Part shown: positions 13,210-26,751 of the stretch, in pieces
Layout: each line of letters begins with the position of its first letter
How positions within the stretch are numbered: the first letter of the stretch is position 1
Assembly: GCA_000231825.2 (NCBI GenBank)
Contig: JH720345.1
Coordinates: 566,808-630,807 of the forward strand
Reading direction: 5' to 3'
DNA length: 64,000 nt
Source of the DNA: Tetrahymena elliotti 4EA
Lineage: Eukaryota > Ciliophora > Oligohymenophorea > Hymenostomatida > Tetrahymenidae
Position numbers and translations under genes: made by a program
Notes under the pieces: generated by a model
Database searches by the model: none
What the model saw: only the letters and a program-made list of their open reading frames with translations
What the model was told of the DNA's origin: nothing

Positions 13210-14162
13210 GCTAACTATTAGCTTTGACTCTCAACTAAATTTATTCTATAATACTTATTATTTACTCCACTATTATTTGCTTTGTATTTATCAATTAATA
13301 ACTAAATTAATTAAAATTTTGATTCAAAATCTTTTAAAGTATTCCTTTTTCTCTTGTTACTATTTGATTTTATTGCTTTATCTGAAAAGTATTAAATAAA
13401 TAATTAGATTATTATGAATAAACAAAGTATATATTATAAGCATACTAACAAGCTGATATAAATACTTCTTAATATTGTAATTCATAATATTAGAAGTAAT
13501 TCAATGTTAAATCATCATTTTTTCTGGCATATAATATACCATTTACATTTAATTACTAATTTACAATCTATCAATCATTCACCAAAGCCTCTATCAATTT
13601 TTTTTTGAATTTGTTAAACTTCTTTTGTCTAAATTCAAAATAATAATTCAAATCCAATCAATTAAATAAATAAATAAAAGCTTGCTTATATCTTTGTTTT
13701 TAACAGTAAAATTTTTAATTTTGCTGCTTAAAATATCCGTTCAAAATGTTAATAATAAATTTATTATTTTTTTAAATGAAACTAAAACTCTTCAAAAAAA
13801 ACAAAAAACTTTTTTTTTTGTGAATAAAAATAATCCTTTGAATAAGGTTTTCCAATTCGAATTTACTCATTAAAATCTTGATTTTTATTTAAAAGATCTT
13901 TTTACCTTTGGAATTATTTTCTTGTAAAAAGTTAGAATCTATTCTAAAAAGACTAACTCAAAAATTTTTTTTAGTTTAAATTGATTGATTAAAAATATAA
14001 TTAATAGATATTTATGAAAAATATTTAAAGTGATTATTTTAATTTTAGATTTTTTTTCAAAAGTTGCCTGAGGAGATGATTAGTAATATAGATTTTTACA
14101 CGCATAAATATGCTGTTATATTCATTTTTATGCAAGTAATTAATTTAATAAATACAAGATAC
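13210..14162. other. Spacer holding the unresolved 3' end of the CFAP157-like gene
   Basis: AT-rich. The minus-strand frame of the CFAP157-like gene can be continued after a splice at 14162 to an acceptor at 14068, then reading in phase to TGA 13867. That stretch is composition-poor, so I left it outside the gene. Nothing else seen. Confidence 0.4.
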
Positions 14163-16695
14163 TTAATAAAATTCAATTTATTTAGATATTGCTTTTTTTG
14201 TATCAGGATACTTTAAATCTTCTGTTCTAATTTTTATTATCTTGAAGAAAATTATTTAAAAGATTATTTTTAATTAGGCTAAGATTTTACTTGAAGAAGG
14301 AAGTGTTGTTGCTGGTTTACCCCAATCTCTTAATGGACTTTTTACTATTTTTGTACTAATATCTAAAGGTACATCTTAAAATTTTTTCGATCCTCCATTT
14401 GTTGAATTATTAATCTATGCAGCTCCGCCACCTGCAGAAATACTATTTTCTATAGAACCATCTCTTTAATCAACTGAATTATTTATTCCTTTTTAAAAGA
14501 TAATTTATTTTAATGTTTTATTCTAAAAATGTAAATAAAATACTTGGAAGGGAAATCTAATTAGTATTATTTTATTATTACACCTACTGTAAATCATCAA
14601 TTATGTTAACATTAATAGATTAATTTGCTATAGAAGTGTTAATTGATTGCATCAAGTTCTTTTTCTATTTTAGTTATTGAAATTAAATTATATATTTTTT
14701 TATGTTGATTAAACATATCAAGATATTTACAGACATAAGAGGCCTTATCTAGGCAAGAAGAAGATTTAAAACACCTTCCTTTTCTTTTAGATTCCATTCA
14801 TGAACTTACTTGTGCCTTCTATTTTTTTATTATTGATAAAAACATTTAAAATAAACATAAAAATAGAAATAACTAGATTACATTTCATTCAAATCTAATG
14901 TAACATTTAATTCAGGTTCCTACTCCAAAATATCTTCGTAAACACTTTATTAGTTATTTTTTAAATTCTCTAAATTTGTTGCTATTATTGCTGCCAAATT
15001 TCCATATTTCTGATCACTTGTTTCTATTTTTGTTTACAGGTAATAATTCTCATTTTTTAAAATGTCACAATCCTATTTTTATAAGATATTATTTGATTAA
15101 TAATTTATGCTTAAATAATAAATTATTTCTTACATTTTAAACTTTTGCCAATTTCTTTTCTACTGTTTTCAAATGTCTTTCAAGTGAATTTATCTTTTAA
15201 ATTTATTTTTTTTATTTAATTTGCTTTAAATAATATCAAACAAAATTGATACAATTTCGTCTTTTTTGCGATCTTCTGCTTCATGTGTCTTAGAAATTTC
15301 AGGTGGACGCTCCTCATCTTTATCTTTCTTATTTATTTCTGCATCATCTTCTAATTCTTTAATACGTTGACTGAGTTTTTTGATTAATTTTTAACAAAAA
15401 TGAGATCTTTTAGCTAACTCTTACTCTACCTATTTATGTATTTCAACATCACGTTTTAAGGCTGATATTTATTCTTAAAGCTTTGAGTTTTTAAATAGGA
15501 GTTTTTCAGTTTACTTTGATTAATATTCTAATTCAGTAGTGAGTTAATGATTTTATAAAACAGTTAATCTAGTAGTAGTCTATAGCTACTCTTTCTTCAA
15601 AGCTAATAAACTGGTCTTTGTTTCTTAAATTTTATGCAACATATCTTTCTTTAGCTTATCAGTTGCTTACACTTTTTCACGATCTTTATCTGCTAACTCC
15701 CTAAGCTTTTCCTTTTTCTCAAAATCAAGCTGTTCTTTTAAATTCTTCCTTTCATTTTCTAAATCAGCTTTATTCTTGATAAATATATCAACTGTTTCAA
15801 GTCTAGTTTCTAATTTTAATATTTTGTCATTTAAGTCTGATTTCTCTCTTTCGAATTCCTTTTTTAACTCCTCGAGCATACTTTCTTTATAATAAAACTG
15901 TTTATTAACAAACAATCAAGAAACAATCAATCAATATATTTGTTTATTTTATTATAGTTCAAATAAATTATTTATTTAAAAGCAAATTTGTTCTTTAATG
16001 TAAAATATTCATTTATTTTAAAATTATTTCTTCGGGCTGCTTTATATAAAATTTATTTTATTTTATTCTAATACTAAAGTTCTTTCTTGTTTATCCTAAA
16101 CATTTTATTTTAAACATATTCCTGACTCATCAATATGATAAGAAATGAATAAAATGATATAAATATTTGAACTAAATTTGCTTATTAATCTATTATTTTT
16201 ATACCTGATTCTTCCTTTAATTCTTCTAAATCTTTTTTAGCTTTTTCATATTCGTATTCTGCTCTTTATTTATCATTTTTAAGTTGATCAATTTCAGTAC
16301 GTTACAAATCTATCATATCTTCCTAAATTTTAATGAAAATATTGCTAAACAATAAAAAAAGATCTAAATTACATATTTATCTTTTTTTTCATCAAAATGA
16401 TTCTTTATTTCATCACGTTCGTCTTTTAGCGATTTATTTTCAAGCTCCCTATACAATTTAAGGTTCACTTTAATCTTTTTTTACATGATCAAATAAATTT
16501 ATAATGAATTACAGACGATGAACTCTCTCTTAGAGTTTTTTAATTGTAAAAAAACTATCAAGAAGCTCTTTTTTATTTTACTCAAGCAACAGCTGAGTCC
16601 TATTTTTAAAATAATTTTAACATTTATTTCTTGAAAAATCATTTTTTGCTATACTGCTGCTCAGCTTAGTCACCCTTTGACTGACCCCTTTAACT
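14163..16695 (-). CDS. CFAP157: CFAP157-family coiled-coil ciliary protein
   Basis: Phase-consistent exons: about 16695-16655, 16599-16513, 16448-16373, 16322-16205, 15884-15253, 15193-15134, 15072-14882, 14818-14731, 14664-14588, 14463-14291 and 14221-14163. The core coiled coil follows the order of CFAP157 (C9orf117): KELLDSFFTIKKLQERVHRLE, then LETVDIFIKNKADLENER, DKLKKDMLHKIQETKTSLL, ISALKRDVEIHKQVEQELAK and SHFCQKLIKKLSQRI. A later exon has the C-terminal WNLKEKEGVLNLLLAQIRPL, then a Gly/Ser-rich tail with RDWGKPATTLPSS. CFAP157 is a basal-body and axoneme-associated protein needed for sperm flagella in mouse. The start Met was not found and probably lies in a small exon upstream; the stop is also unresolved. 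Confidence 0.7.
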
Positions 16696-17744
16696 CACTT
16701 ATATAAACTGTTTTTAATATTAATTATTTCAAAATCAATCAATATTATTATTATTGCAATATTCAGCTTTTAATTTTTAGAGACAAACAACACTAATTAT
16801 TTATCAATCCTACTTATTTTAATTAATAGATATTAAAAGAAAATAATAATCATATCACTCAAATCAGTCGGTTGCTTAATTGAAACAAACTTTATAATTA
16901 ATTAAAAAAATATAAATTTTAAAATAATTTAATATAAGTCAAAAAATGGTAATATGTAAAAATTTTAATAATATCTTGGAGACTGATAATATTATTTTAA
17001 ATTATCTTAATAGCTTACGAAATAATTAAAAAGAGTATTTAATTTTAATATCCTAATAAAAATATTAATCTATTACACAATTTTATTTAATTTGTTATTA
17101 AAATGTATTTAATTACTTAAGTACACTTTTATATATAATTTAAATATATATATACATATATGTAGTACCCTAAGGTACTGTCTTTTTCAAGACTACATAC
17201 ATGAATACTAACAAGTTAATTTAAATAATATAATATCTCAATAAAAGCTTAGTTTGTTAACTCACTTACTCTATAATTAATATATGGTAAATAATAAATA
17301 TTTGAAAATAAAATCATTGAAAGTTAAGTTATTTATTGGAAAATTAACTTTTTATAATATTTAAAAAAAAAAAATTTAAGAATAATAAACTAAGAAATTA
17401 TTACTATTATGTAAATATCAATATTATTTCTTATTTTAAAATGACTTTTATCTACAATAACAATATCAATTCAATAATTTAGATTTTTTTAAAAATTAAA
17501 TGATAGAAATTTTAATGGAATATCTGTTGAATGCTTAAAAATTAAGTGATGCAAATAAAGATTAAAAACTTAAAAATCTGAAAAAATAATTTAAAAATAA
17601 AATAGAGATGGTATAAAATTTAAAATAATAAAAATGATGAATAATAAATATTAAACAAAGAATTTAAACTAAATAAATTAAAATTAGAAGAATGATTGAT
17701 CTTTCAAATATGACATAAAAATAAATAATTTGAATCATATAAAG
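16696..17744. other. Intergenic, with a compact inverted-repeat element
   Basis: AT-rich spacer between two minus-strand genes. It must hold the missing first exon and promoter of the CFAP157-like gene. A cluster of short inverted repeats at 17161-17197 stands out from the background. Confidence 0.45.
17161..17197. other. Three short stems in 37 bases
   Basis: AGTACC (17164-17169) pairs with GGTACT (17174-17179) around a CTAA loop. GTCTT (17180-17184) pairs with AAGAC (17189-17193). An outer TGTAG (17161-17165) can pair with CTACA (17193-17197). The inner and outer pairings compete at a few bases. Could be a protein-binding palindrome or a small folded RNA; no family recognised. Confidence 0.35.
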
Positions 17745-19086
17745 TCAAAGATCGTACATGTTTTTATACTCTAAAAATGCATGTTCTTTTTAATCTCTTT
17801 GCTGTTTCTTTAGGAAACCTTATATGCTTTTATAATTTTCTTATCTACTATTTATTCTAGTTTCATCTTAATTGCAAATTTTGTCATTAAAACTTTGCTC
17901 TTTTTACCTATTTTGAATAAATTCAGTTTATTGATTGGCTTTTTGTTTGGTTAAAATTTATTTAGCTAATTCTTTATAATGATTTTATAATTCCTTCTTT
18001 TTTTAAATTAATATTAAATTATTTTTTTTATCTTCTTCTTATTTAGCTTGAGAAAGTTTGCTATTTTCCTATTTCTGCTTTTCAAATTACTCCTTATTTT
18101 TTAACGTTTTTTCTTACAATTATTGCTTAATTAATTATTTAGCTTATTTATTTTATTACTGAATTTTTTATTTTCTTTATTCATTATCTTTGTTCTCCTT
18201 TTCATAAGTTTCCAAGAGCATTTTTTCTAAATCTTTTTCTTGTTCTATCTTTTTTTAAAGCATTCCTACTTATTCAGAAACTTAGTTATCTAATTCTAGC
18301 TTCCTCTTGACAAATTTAACTTATTTTTTAATCTATTCTTCTAACTCATATTAACTTATTGCTCTTTTAGAAATACTAGGACTTAAAGTTTCTTATTACA
18401 TATTAAATAAAGATTAAATTAATTGTTATATTTACTTTCTCAGTGTAATAATATTCAGTAAGAAATGTAAATTAAATAAATTTAATAATAAATTAATTAC
18501 TTAAATTAATAGTCTTAGTGCTTTTTTGTTAGCTTTGCAAATTGCAATTATCCTTATCAATAGTCTTAAATTCTATCTTGATACTTGATTATTTTTTGCT
18601 TTAATCTATCTAATTTTCATTTGGTAAAGACTTTTCTCTTTACTTAGAACTAAGACTCACAGATCTCTTCTATTTTTCTTTGTTTTTATTCATCTTATTT
18701 TCTTCAGAATATGCTTCCATGTATAATATCCTTGAGTTTTTTCTTTCATCTATTTTAGGAAGCGCAATTTAATTTTATGATACCTTTCTGAGATGCTTAA
18801 GATTATACAGCATGTCTACTTAATTATTATATCTTATCTTATTATTATCTATTTATTGCTAGTTTTTCTACTTTTCTGCTAAAAAAATCTACTGCAAATC
18901 ACCTATACTTAGATCATTATTCAGACTTAAATCATTAACTGATTGGGTTTTTAATCTACTTTTTAGTGGTGAAATATGAGAAATCACAAAATTTTTTATT
19001 TATTTATTGGTAGGAAGTGTATCAAGAAATTAATTAGGAATTCCTAATTCCTAATTCTATTAGTGAGAAACCTTCCTTGAAAGCAT
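17745..19086 (-). CDS. Basic coiled-coil protein
   Basis: ATG 19086, stop TGA 17745. Exons 19086-18501 and 18391-17745 with a 109-nt intron (donor GTAATT, acceptor ATAAG), phase kept; 410 residues. The N-terminal half is Ser/Lys/Asn-rich and probably disordered (RVSHQQNQ-like start, then DTLPTNKQIKNF, ISHISPLKSR and RSVSLSSKQREKS). Residues about 205-400 form a Gln/Lys/Glu-rich coiled coil (QIKKQVKFVKRKLELDNQ; QNHYKELAKQILTKQK). The last residues are KNMYDL. No known domain. Like its neighbours it is probably a structural or microtubule-associated factor, by architecture only. Confidence 0.75.
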
Positions 19087-19966
19087 TTACAATATATTTA
19101 TAATATTATATTTGGTTCTTTTAATTTATGTATTTATATGTGGGAGCTGAATTTAATTATAATGTAAATGATAACTAATTTTTGTAATATTCTAACGGTG
19201 CTAGTATTTATAAATATTTCTTTGAAGAGTTTTTTGAGTTAAGCCAACTAAAAAATATTTATTTAAAAATTACATTTTTATAGAGTTTTATGTAAAAAAG
19301 AAATGAAACTTTTCAAAAATAAATAAATAAATCTTTGAGTCAGTATCCAATTTCTACTTCTTAAAGTCAGAAAAAAGATATTTTTTATTTTTTAGAATAA
19401 ATAAGAAGTAAATATTTTATTCTCAATTATTTAATGTTTAAACTTAAAATAAATCTCTAGATTGAATAAATTCTATCAAAGCAAAATATCTGATGCAAGG
19501 ATATAAAACCCATATGAAATTATTCTCAAAAAAAATAAAATTTGTAAAAGAGTTTGCTCAAAAGATATTTGAAACAAGAAGCCAAAATTATTCTCAAAAT
19601 TTAAGGAATTTGTTTTGAAAACGTGAAGGGATTAATTATATTTTTTAAAAAACCTCTACAAAGATACTAAAAATTTTTAAAAAAATGGAATTATTAAGCT
19701 ATTTTTGCATAATATGTTAGAAAATAAGAAGATATTATGATTATCAAGAAAGAATAGTTTTAGAATCTCAATAAAAACTTGAAAAAAATTAAATTATTTT
19801 AATATTTCACTTTTAATCCCTACTTTTTTAAGAGAGGAGTAAACAGTAAGTTAAAATATAAATAAAGCATATAATTATTTGTATTGAATTTTTAAGATTT
19901 TTTATAAATAAATAATTTTTTTTTACTAAAATATTTTGAATTCACTTGACAACAACAAAAAATTAT
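19087..19966. other. Intergenic, nothing recognised
   Basis: AT-rich spacer between two minus-strand coiled-coil genes; expected to hold the promoter of the 410-residue protein and the 3' UTR of the 887-residue protein. Confidence 0.5.
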
Positions 19967-22758
19967 TCATTTATTAGCAAATAATGGAGGGTTTCCTTTG
20001 ATAAATTGGTTGCTATCAGGATTAATATGATCATATAGCTCTATTAATTCTTTTTTAAATTATTTTTCAGCCTCTTTTATTAATAAATTTTGTTAATTGT
20101 ATTTATTTTAAATTTGTTAATTATTTTTTTAGGGACTTAAACTATTATTTTAGGGGATATTTTAAGGTTTATTTAACTTAACAGGAATGTCATCAATCTC
20201 TTCAAATTAATCATATTTAGGTATATTTTTCAAAGCTTGTTATGGGTGTTATTTTTAAGCAGCTTCTTATCTCTTCATATGGTTGTAATGAGATATCACA
20301 GATAAAGCTGGAATAGATTTATTTTTAAAAAGTTTGTTATTTTAAATTAGCTCCTCTTTTAATTGCTCTATTATTTACTATTTATCAACATCTATTTTTT
20401 ACCATTTTTTAAGCTCTTCTTCACAATTTTATAGTTATATTTCCATTTAATGCAGTTACTGTAAGAAAATTTAATTTTAAGTTCTCAACTCTTGTGGATC
20501 TACTCCTTTTTCTCCATATTATCCTATTTCTAAGCGTTCTTCATATTCAATACATTTTGATTTAAGATTAGCACTTATTTCACTTAAAGAGTCTCTTTCT
20601 CTCCTTAATTGCTGAATTTCTTTCTATAACTTATTATTTTTTTGCTTCATAGTCTCTATAGCTTCATCTTTAAGTTTAATAGCCTATTAAATTTATTCAT
20701 ATGTTTTCTTTTCTAAAATATCTTTACTGAGCTCTCTATTTTCCAATTCATATTTTTAAAGCTTCTCTCTCATGCTAATTATATCTAACTTTTACTCACT
20801 AACTCTATTTCTTAATTCTATACATTCTTCTTTTGACAATCTTAATTCCTGATTATTGAAATCAAGCTTTTTTTCATAAGTAAATATAAGAATAAATTAT
20901 TTGATCAAAAATAGGATTAAATATAAACAACATTTGTAAATAATTATTATTATTTGAAAATATATTTGAGAAAAAAATAGAAGAATAAATTTACCTTTTA
21001 TTTGGCTCTTTCCATTTCTTTGGTCATTTCTTCAATCAATTCTTTGTAGGTCTTAATATCAAATTCTAATTCTTTGATTCTTTAGAACTGCTCAAAAGGT
21101 TGTGATCTATTTTCTGGAAAAGGAATATGCTCATTCATATTTTGCTATGGATGTTAATTATTTCCCATAAGAGAAGATCCTACATTAACATAACCCATAT
21201 CTTAGCTAAATAGTTTTTCAAAAGATTCATCTTTTTACTATTGATTTTATTCATAATCCTTTTTGAAGGGGCTTTAGTGTTGTTACTATTACAAAGGATA
21301 AAAGCTTTTCCTTTACATTTATTAGCCAAAGTTAACATTAGGGAAATTCTTTTTATACAAAACTAATTCTTCAATCAGCATTGTATTTTCTTTTTCAAGT
21401 TAAGTTAATTGCTCTGATTGTTCTTTAAATTCCTATTCTATTAATGCATATTTTTTGATTTCTCTCTAAATTTCTTCATTTAATTAATTATTCTAAAATT
21501 CTTTGATTTATATTTCATTCCTTAACTATCTTTTATCCTCTTCAAGGTTTTTGAGATAAAGATTATTTTTGTGATCTTTTTCTTCAACTTCTCTTCTGTT
21601 AGTTGATAGAGCTTCTTATAATTTTTCTTTTAAGTTTTTCTCTGATAATGACAAGTAGTCATTTTGCTATTATGCATCTCTTAATTCTTATTGAAGTCTT
21701 TTAACTCTTGCAGAATTCTCCCTAATAAGCTCTTCAAATCTTCTCTCACCTTCTTCCCTGATGCTTTATATTTTTTGCTTAGATTTCTATTTGTACTAAT
21801 TTAACATTTAAAGTAGATCTTCTTTTTCTTGTTATGCATTTTACAATTTTTCTTTCATTACAACATCCCAGCCACTATTAGCTTATTTCAAATTCTAGGC
21901 TTCTTATTATGCATGCTGAGCTAGAGTTAGAGCTTCTTGGACTCTGGCATTTCTTTCATATATTTCCTAAGCTTATGCTCTTTCCTTTTCAATTAGTTAT
22001 GCTTTTAATTGAATTCTCTCTGCAAGTAATTCTTCATTTTATTTTAATAATCTTTCATTTTATGTTTATATTTCAGTTGTATGAATTTCTCTTTGTCTTC
22101 TAGCTTATTCTAACTAATTTTCTAATTTTTAAATTTCATTTGAATGCTGTTATTTAATTTATTCAATCCTATTTTCAAACTCTTGCTTGATTTTTTTTTC
22201 ATTCTCTTACATGATATTCTCAAAGCTAGATAAACGATTAGCAGACTCTTTATGCTTCAGCAACTCTTAATTATAATTATTTTTGTAAAATTTAACTTCC
22301 TATTTTAATTCTTCAATTTTATCATATAGCAAGCGATTCTTTTCTGCCATTCTATCTTTAACTTCTTCCTATCCTCTACTTGCTTCTTAAACTCCATTTT
22401 CTAATTCATTTATTCTCAAATTTTTTTGATCACAAATTTATTTTAATTCTATCATTTTAGCACTTAATTCAGAGATATCATGATCTCTAGAGTCTATTAC
22501 TTATAAGTTATAATTGAAATTCTCCTCTAACTTGTTGAATTTTTCATTCAAATCTTATAAAACATGCTCTTTTTCAATTAACTTTTACTTCAATTATTTA
22601 ATTTCTTATCCCTAAATAATCTATAATTCCTGTATCTTTTATGCAACAATATCTTCGTACTGAATTTGTTAATCATTCTATTAAAATTGGTTCATAGATC
22701 TATTCTAAATATGAGTTTAGTTATCAAAATTATATTCTTAATTCTACTGATTGTTCAT
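19967..22758 (-). CDS. Long coiled-coil protein, 887 residues
   Basis: Exons 22758-20995 and 20866-19967 with a 128-nt intron in phase 0; stop TGA 19967. ATG 22758 is the first in-frame Met, but the frame remains protein-like to about 22848 after a TTTCAG acceptor, so an upstream coding exon may exist. Nearly the whole protein is heptad-patterned. There is a non-coiled insert around residues 480-560 (FPNVNFGQ, then a Q/P/F-rich stretch) and a break at about 725-740 (YGEKGVDPQELRTQNQ). The last 100 residues are less regular and contain IPALSVISHYNHMKRQ and ELYDHINPDSNQFIKG. This resembles centriole or basal-body scaffold proteins, but I could not match a specific family. Confidence 0.8.
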
Positions 22759-25449
22759 AAACTAAAATGACTTTAAAAATTATGAATGATTATCCTCTTT
22801 ATCTAGAAATAATGTATCAGATTATTAGAATCTGAAATGTTTTTGTTTCAAATTTTTTAAAGATCTTTTGTATTAATCAAAATTTCAACTGGAACTTTTA
22901 AATTGAAATGATAAAAATATAATAAAATAGTGGTTTATATTTACAATAAACATCAAAATTTGATTTATTTCAAATCAAACAACTACTATTTTCTTTAACA
23001 CTTTTATTCTAATTTATAAAATATTTCTCAAATAATTTTTTTCATATTAAATAAGTTCTAAAATATAAAAAATACCTTCATTGTTATTTTTTTTGCTAAA
23101 TTTAATTTTTAAAATATTTTATGAATTATTAATCATTTTTTGTTTTAAATTATTATTCTTCTTTATCTTAACTTGTTTAATAATATACTGGTCAGGTCTA
23201 TTTTATCTTCACACTAACTTTTGAAGAAAAGTGGATTAATAATTTTCAAGAAATGCCAAACCACTGCTTACAAAAAAGATTATGCTAATAGCTAGAACTC
23301 ATTAATGTGTGAAATCATTCTATTATGTGATTAATGTAACATTAGTGGAACAATAAACATTGAAAAAAATTTTTTCTTTTGAGATATTAAGATATTTATT
23401 TTAACAACCTTCATAATAAACAGTTTTTTTTCTCTAAAATAAATATTCTTGTGCAGAAAATAAACGTAAGTTAATCTTTGATTTAAATAATTGAAAATTA
23501 TTTTGACAAGAAAGGAACAAAAAATAATTTCAATTATTGAGATAAAACATTTCTTAAGATATATTTTTTAAAAGATCAAATTAAAAGATGTAAAATATAT
23601 AAAAATCAAAATGCAAATTTTTTTATTAAGACCAGATTACAAGTACCAAAAAATATGAGATACAAATTAATTTATTAGACAATTAATTAATCAAAACAAT
23701 ATATTTTGTAAAACTAGATACTTTTAGCAAAATTTAGAACTATTACATATTAAACTTAAATTATATGATAGACTAAAATATAAAACTGAAATACAAAATA
23801 TGAAAAGAAATTAGTAAGAAATTTAAATTTTTTGTTTATGAAGTATTTTCATCATACTAAAGTAAAGAAAGAAATTATACAAATAAGTTTACTAGTAATA
23901 CATATCATGTTTATTTTACAGAGTATATAAATTTACATTTGTAACCTATCTAATGATATCAATGAGGTTTACTGAAAAAGTTTTATCCAAGAAAGAAGAC
24001 TATTTTATTATAAGCAAATATTTGAAAAGTATGATGTCAATAAGTAGAATTGGGTACTAAAATTTGATAATTGAAAATATTTAAATAATTGATGACAAAG
24101 TATAATAATTTAGGTTTTTTAGTGCGTAATTAAAATTAGTCTTTTATTATCTATCTAAAAACTTTTAGAGTCTATTACCAATTGTTAATTTTTATGTCTA
24201 TTAAATTTTGTTTACAATAATAAAAATTAAAAATTTTTTTCTTTTTACTCAATAAATAAACAATTGTAAGTTGTTTTTTTAGACACTTTGTTTTTTACTA
24301 TCACTTTATTGAAAGGCTAAATTAAAAGAAATCTTTTTTTTTATTTGAAAATCAAACAATTTTAATATTTTCAAAAATTCAAAATATGGACAGGTGTTTC
24401 TAATAAACAAGCTGGCTTAACAATTAAAAACTGTATTTAACTAAGTATTTGTTCTTTTTTGCATTAGATTTTTATCTTTAACGAGAATGAATAATTAAAA
24501 GAAAAACTGATCAATAAATTTGCTTTAATTCACAAAATCTTTTGTTATTAAACTAAAAATTTATTCTTTACATTTTAACTTAAATTTACACCCAATCTAA
24601 ATAAATAAAAAAATAAAACAAAAAAATAACTCAAAAAGATACTTCAAAAAAATATTATAACTCAAATTAAATTATTCAATATTGATTTTTGGTGATATGT
24701 ATTAAGCTAATTTATTTTTTCTTCATATTTAGAACATACTTGATTGAGGCTGTGAATTTATTAAAAATTGATTGATTAGAATTATAAAAATTGATTGATT
24801 GATATTCATCAAAAAAGTTTTAAATTATGGTTTTTATGATTTATTTTTTTCAGAATTTTCTGATGTAATTTTACATTAAATTTGTTTACAATAACATTTT
24901 TATTTTCTTTAAAAATTTAAAAATTATTTTGCAAATCAAAAAGCCATGTGTATTTCTTGATCTTCATGGCATATTTTTATGCCTAAATTAACTTTTTAAT
25001 GAAATTTCTTAAATTTTAAATCTGCAAAGCAAGTTTTATAAAAGATTAAATTTAAAGAAATGAAATTAATTTGCTGTAACTCGACTGATTAATTTTAATA
25101 AACGATTAATTTAAGTAAATCATTTAACCAGATGTTTTTGTCTTTGATTTGAAATTTAATTCGCAATTTTTGTTTACTTACTATCAAAAAGTAACTCTCT
25201 AATTTCTTTCACTTTTGATTATAAAAGATTATTTTACAGACAATCCAAACTGTATTATATTTTTATAATTTTAAGATGCAATTAATTATCAATCAATCAG
25301 AAATCTTAGTTCAAATATGAGATGTGGATTTGATTGTTTATAATTAATTTAATTTATAATCAATAAATATTTTCAATTATTAGCAAAAATCATTCTAAAA
25401 AAACATCTTTAAAAGCAACAAACTTTTTCAGAATAAACTCAGTAAAAAA
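22759..25449. other. 2.7-kb AT-rich gap between divergent genes
   Basis: Separates the minus-strand coiled-coil gene from the plus-strand transporter, so it should hold two promoters and perhaps a first exon of the former near 22850-23000. No coding-composition frame, RNA gene or long repeat recognised. Confidence 0.5.
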
Positions 25450-26751
25450 ATGGCAGATAAAAATTTAAGTAATAGTTAAAAAGAAATAAATAGGACTTTA
25501 CTCTCAGGAGATAAATCTGATATTGAATCACTTCAAAACAAAGAAACTTAATCGTCTGGTTCTACAGTTTGGTAAGCAACTGTTAACATTTGTAAATGTG
25601 GTCTTGGTTCAACTCTTTTATTTATGCCCTAAACTTTTGCAGATTCTGGCTGGCTTGAATCTATTTTATTGCTCTTTTTGACAGGTATTATGTGTCTGTA
25701 TTCTTGGGGCTTACTTATTAAAGTTTTAGATAATATGGATGATGGCATTAGTCATACTTTACAAACAGCAGCAGGAAAAATTCTTGGAAAGAAATATGAA
25801 ATATTAGCAGAAGTAGTTACAATAGTTTTTAACTTAGGTAGTATTTTAGGTTACATGATTTTCATTCTTACAGCCTTATAATCTGTCTTTGGAGATAGTT
25901 TAGATTCTTCTTATAGTGGATATGTAGTACTTTCCATGCTTGTAGTTATTTATTTCCCTTTTTCTATGTATAGAAATATTGAAAAGCTTTCTTATATTTC
26001 TTCTTTTGGTGTCTTTGCATGCAATTTGGCTTTCCTTACTATTATCATTGATTCCATTTACCTTCTTTGCAGTGAGGGTATTGCAACTTCTGGAGGTAGT
26101 GTAGGATCTAATATTGTCAATATTGGTTAAGTTCCTTTCTATTTCGGTGTTATTATGTTTGCTTATGATATTAATGGCGTTATTACAGATGTCCATTCTT
26201 CTATGATAGAAAAAGAGAAATTTGGTTTAATCTTACAACGTTATGTCATATTCATGTTTTCTATGGCTGTGGTTATTGGAGGTATTGGTTACATGGCCTT
26301 TGGTTTGGCTCTAAGCGATGGAGATTTAATTTTCACATTTATGGATAATTTATCACACTTTATTGATGTCTTAAATGTTCTTTATTCATTAGCTTTACTT
26401 GGCTCTTTCTTGCTTTTTGCTTTCCCTATGTTCAAAAGATTTGATTAGATGTGTGACCATTTCATTGAAAATAACCCAATGAAATTCGCTAGTCGTAGTT
26501 CATTTAGACTCTTTTTCTATGCTATTATTATGGTATTAGCTATTGCATGGCCTAGAATTTTAGATGTTCTCAATTTATTAGGATCTGTTTTTTCTGTTAC
26601 TCTCGGCTTTGTTTTCCCCATTACCCTTTACTAAGTTTTCTTTAAAGGTAAAATACCTCTCCACACCTAAATCATTAACTTCAGTATTCTCGCTTTAGGT
26701 ATAATAGGTGGAGCTAGTGGAGTATACTCAACTATATCCTCTAATTTCTGA
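25450..26751 (+). CDS. AAAP-family amino-acid transporter
   Basis: A single exon from ATG 25450 to TGA 26749-26751, 433 residues. A polar N-terminus of about 40 residues leads into the first helix with the family-typical start: WQATVNICKCGLGSTLLFMP, then GWLESILLLFL. About eleven hydrophobic helices follow, including YEILAEVVTIVFNLGSILGY and VPFYFGVIMFAYDINGVI, ending with LALGIIGGASGVYSTISS. This fits the amino acid/auxin permease (Aa_trans) family, proton-coupled amino-acid transporters of plasma or vacuolar membranes. Substrate and membrane cannot be read from sequence. The gene is intronless. Family assignment is secure, subfamily unknown. Confidence 0.9.

Noticed and set aside
25900..26196. 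Minus-strand open frame in the transporter gene
   Set aside because: Antisense to a clear AAAP transporter with continuous transmembrane pattern.
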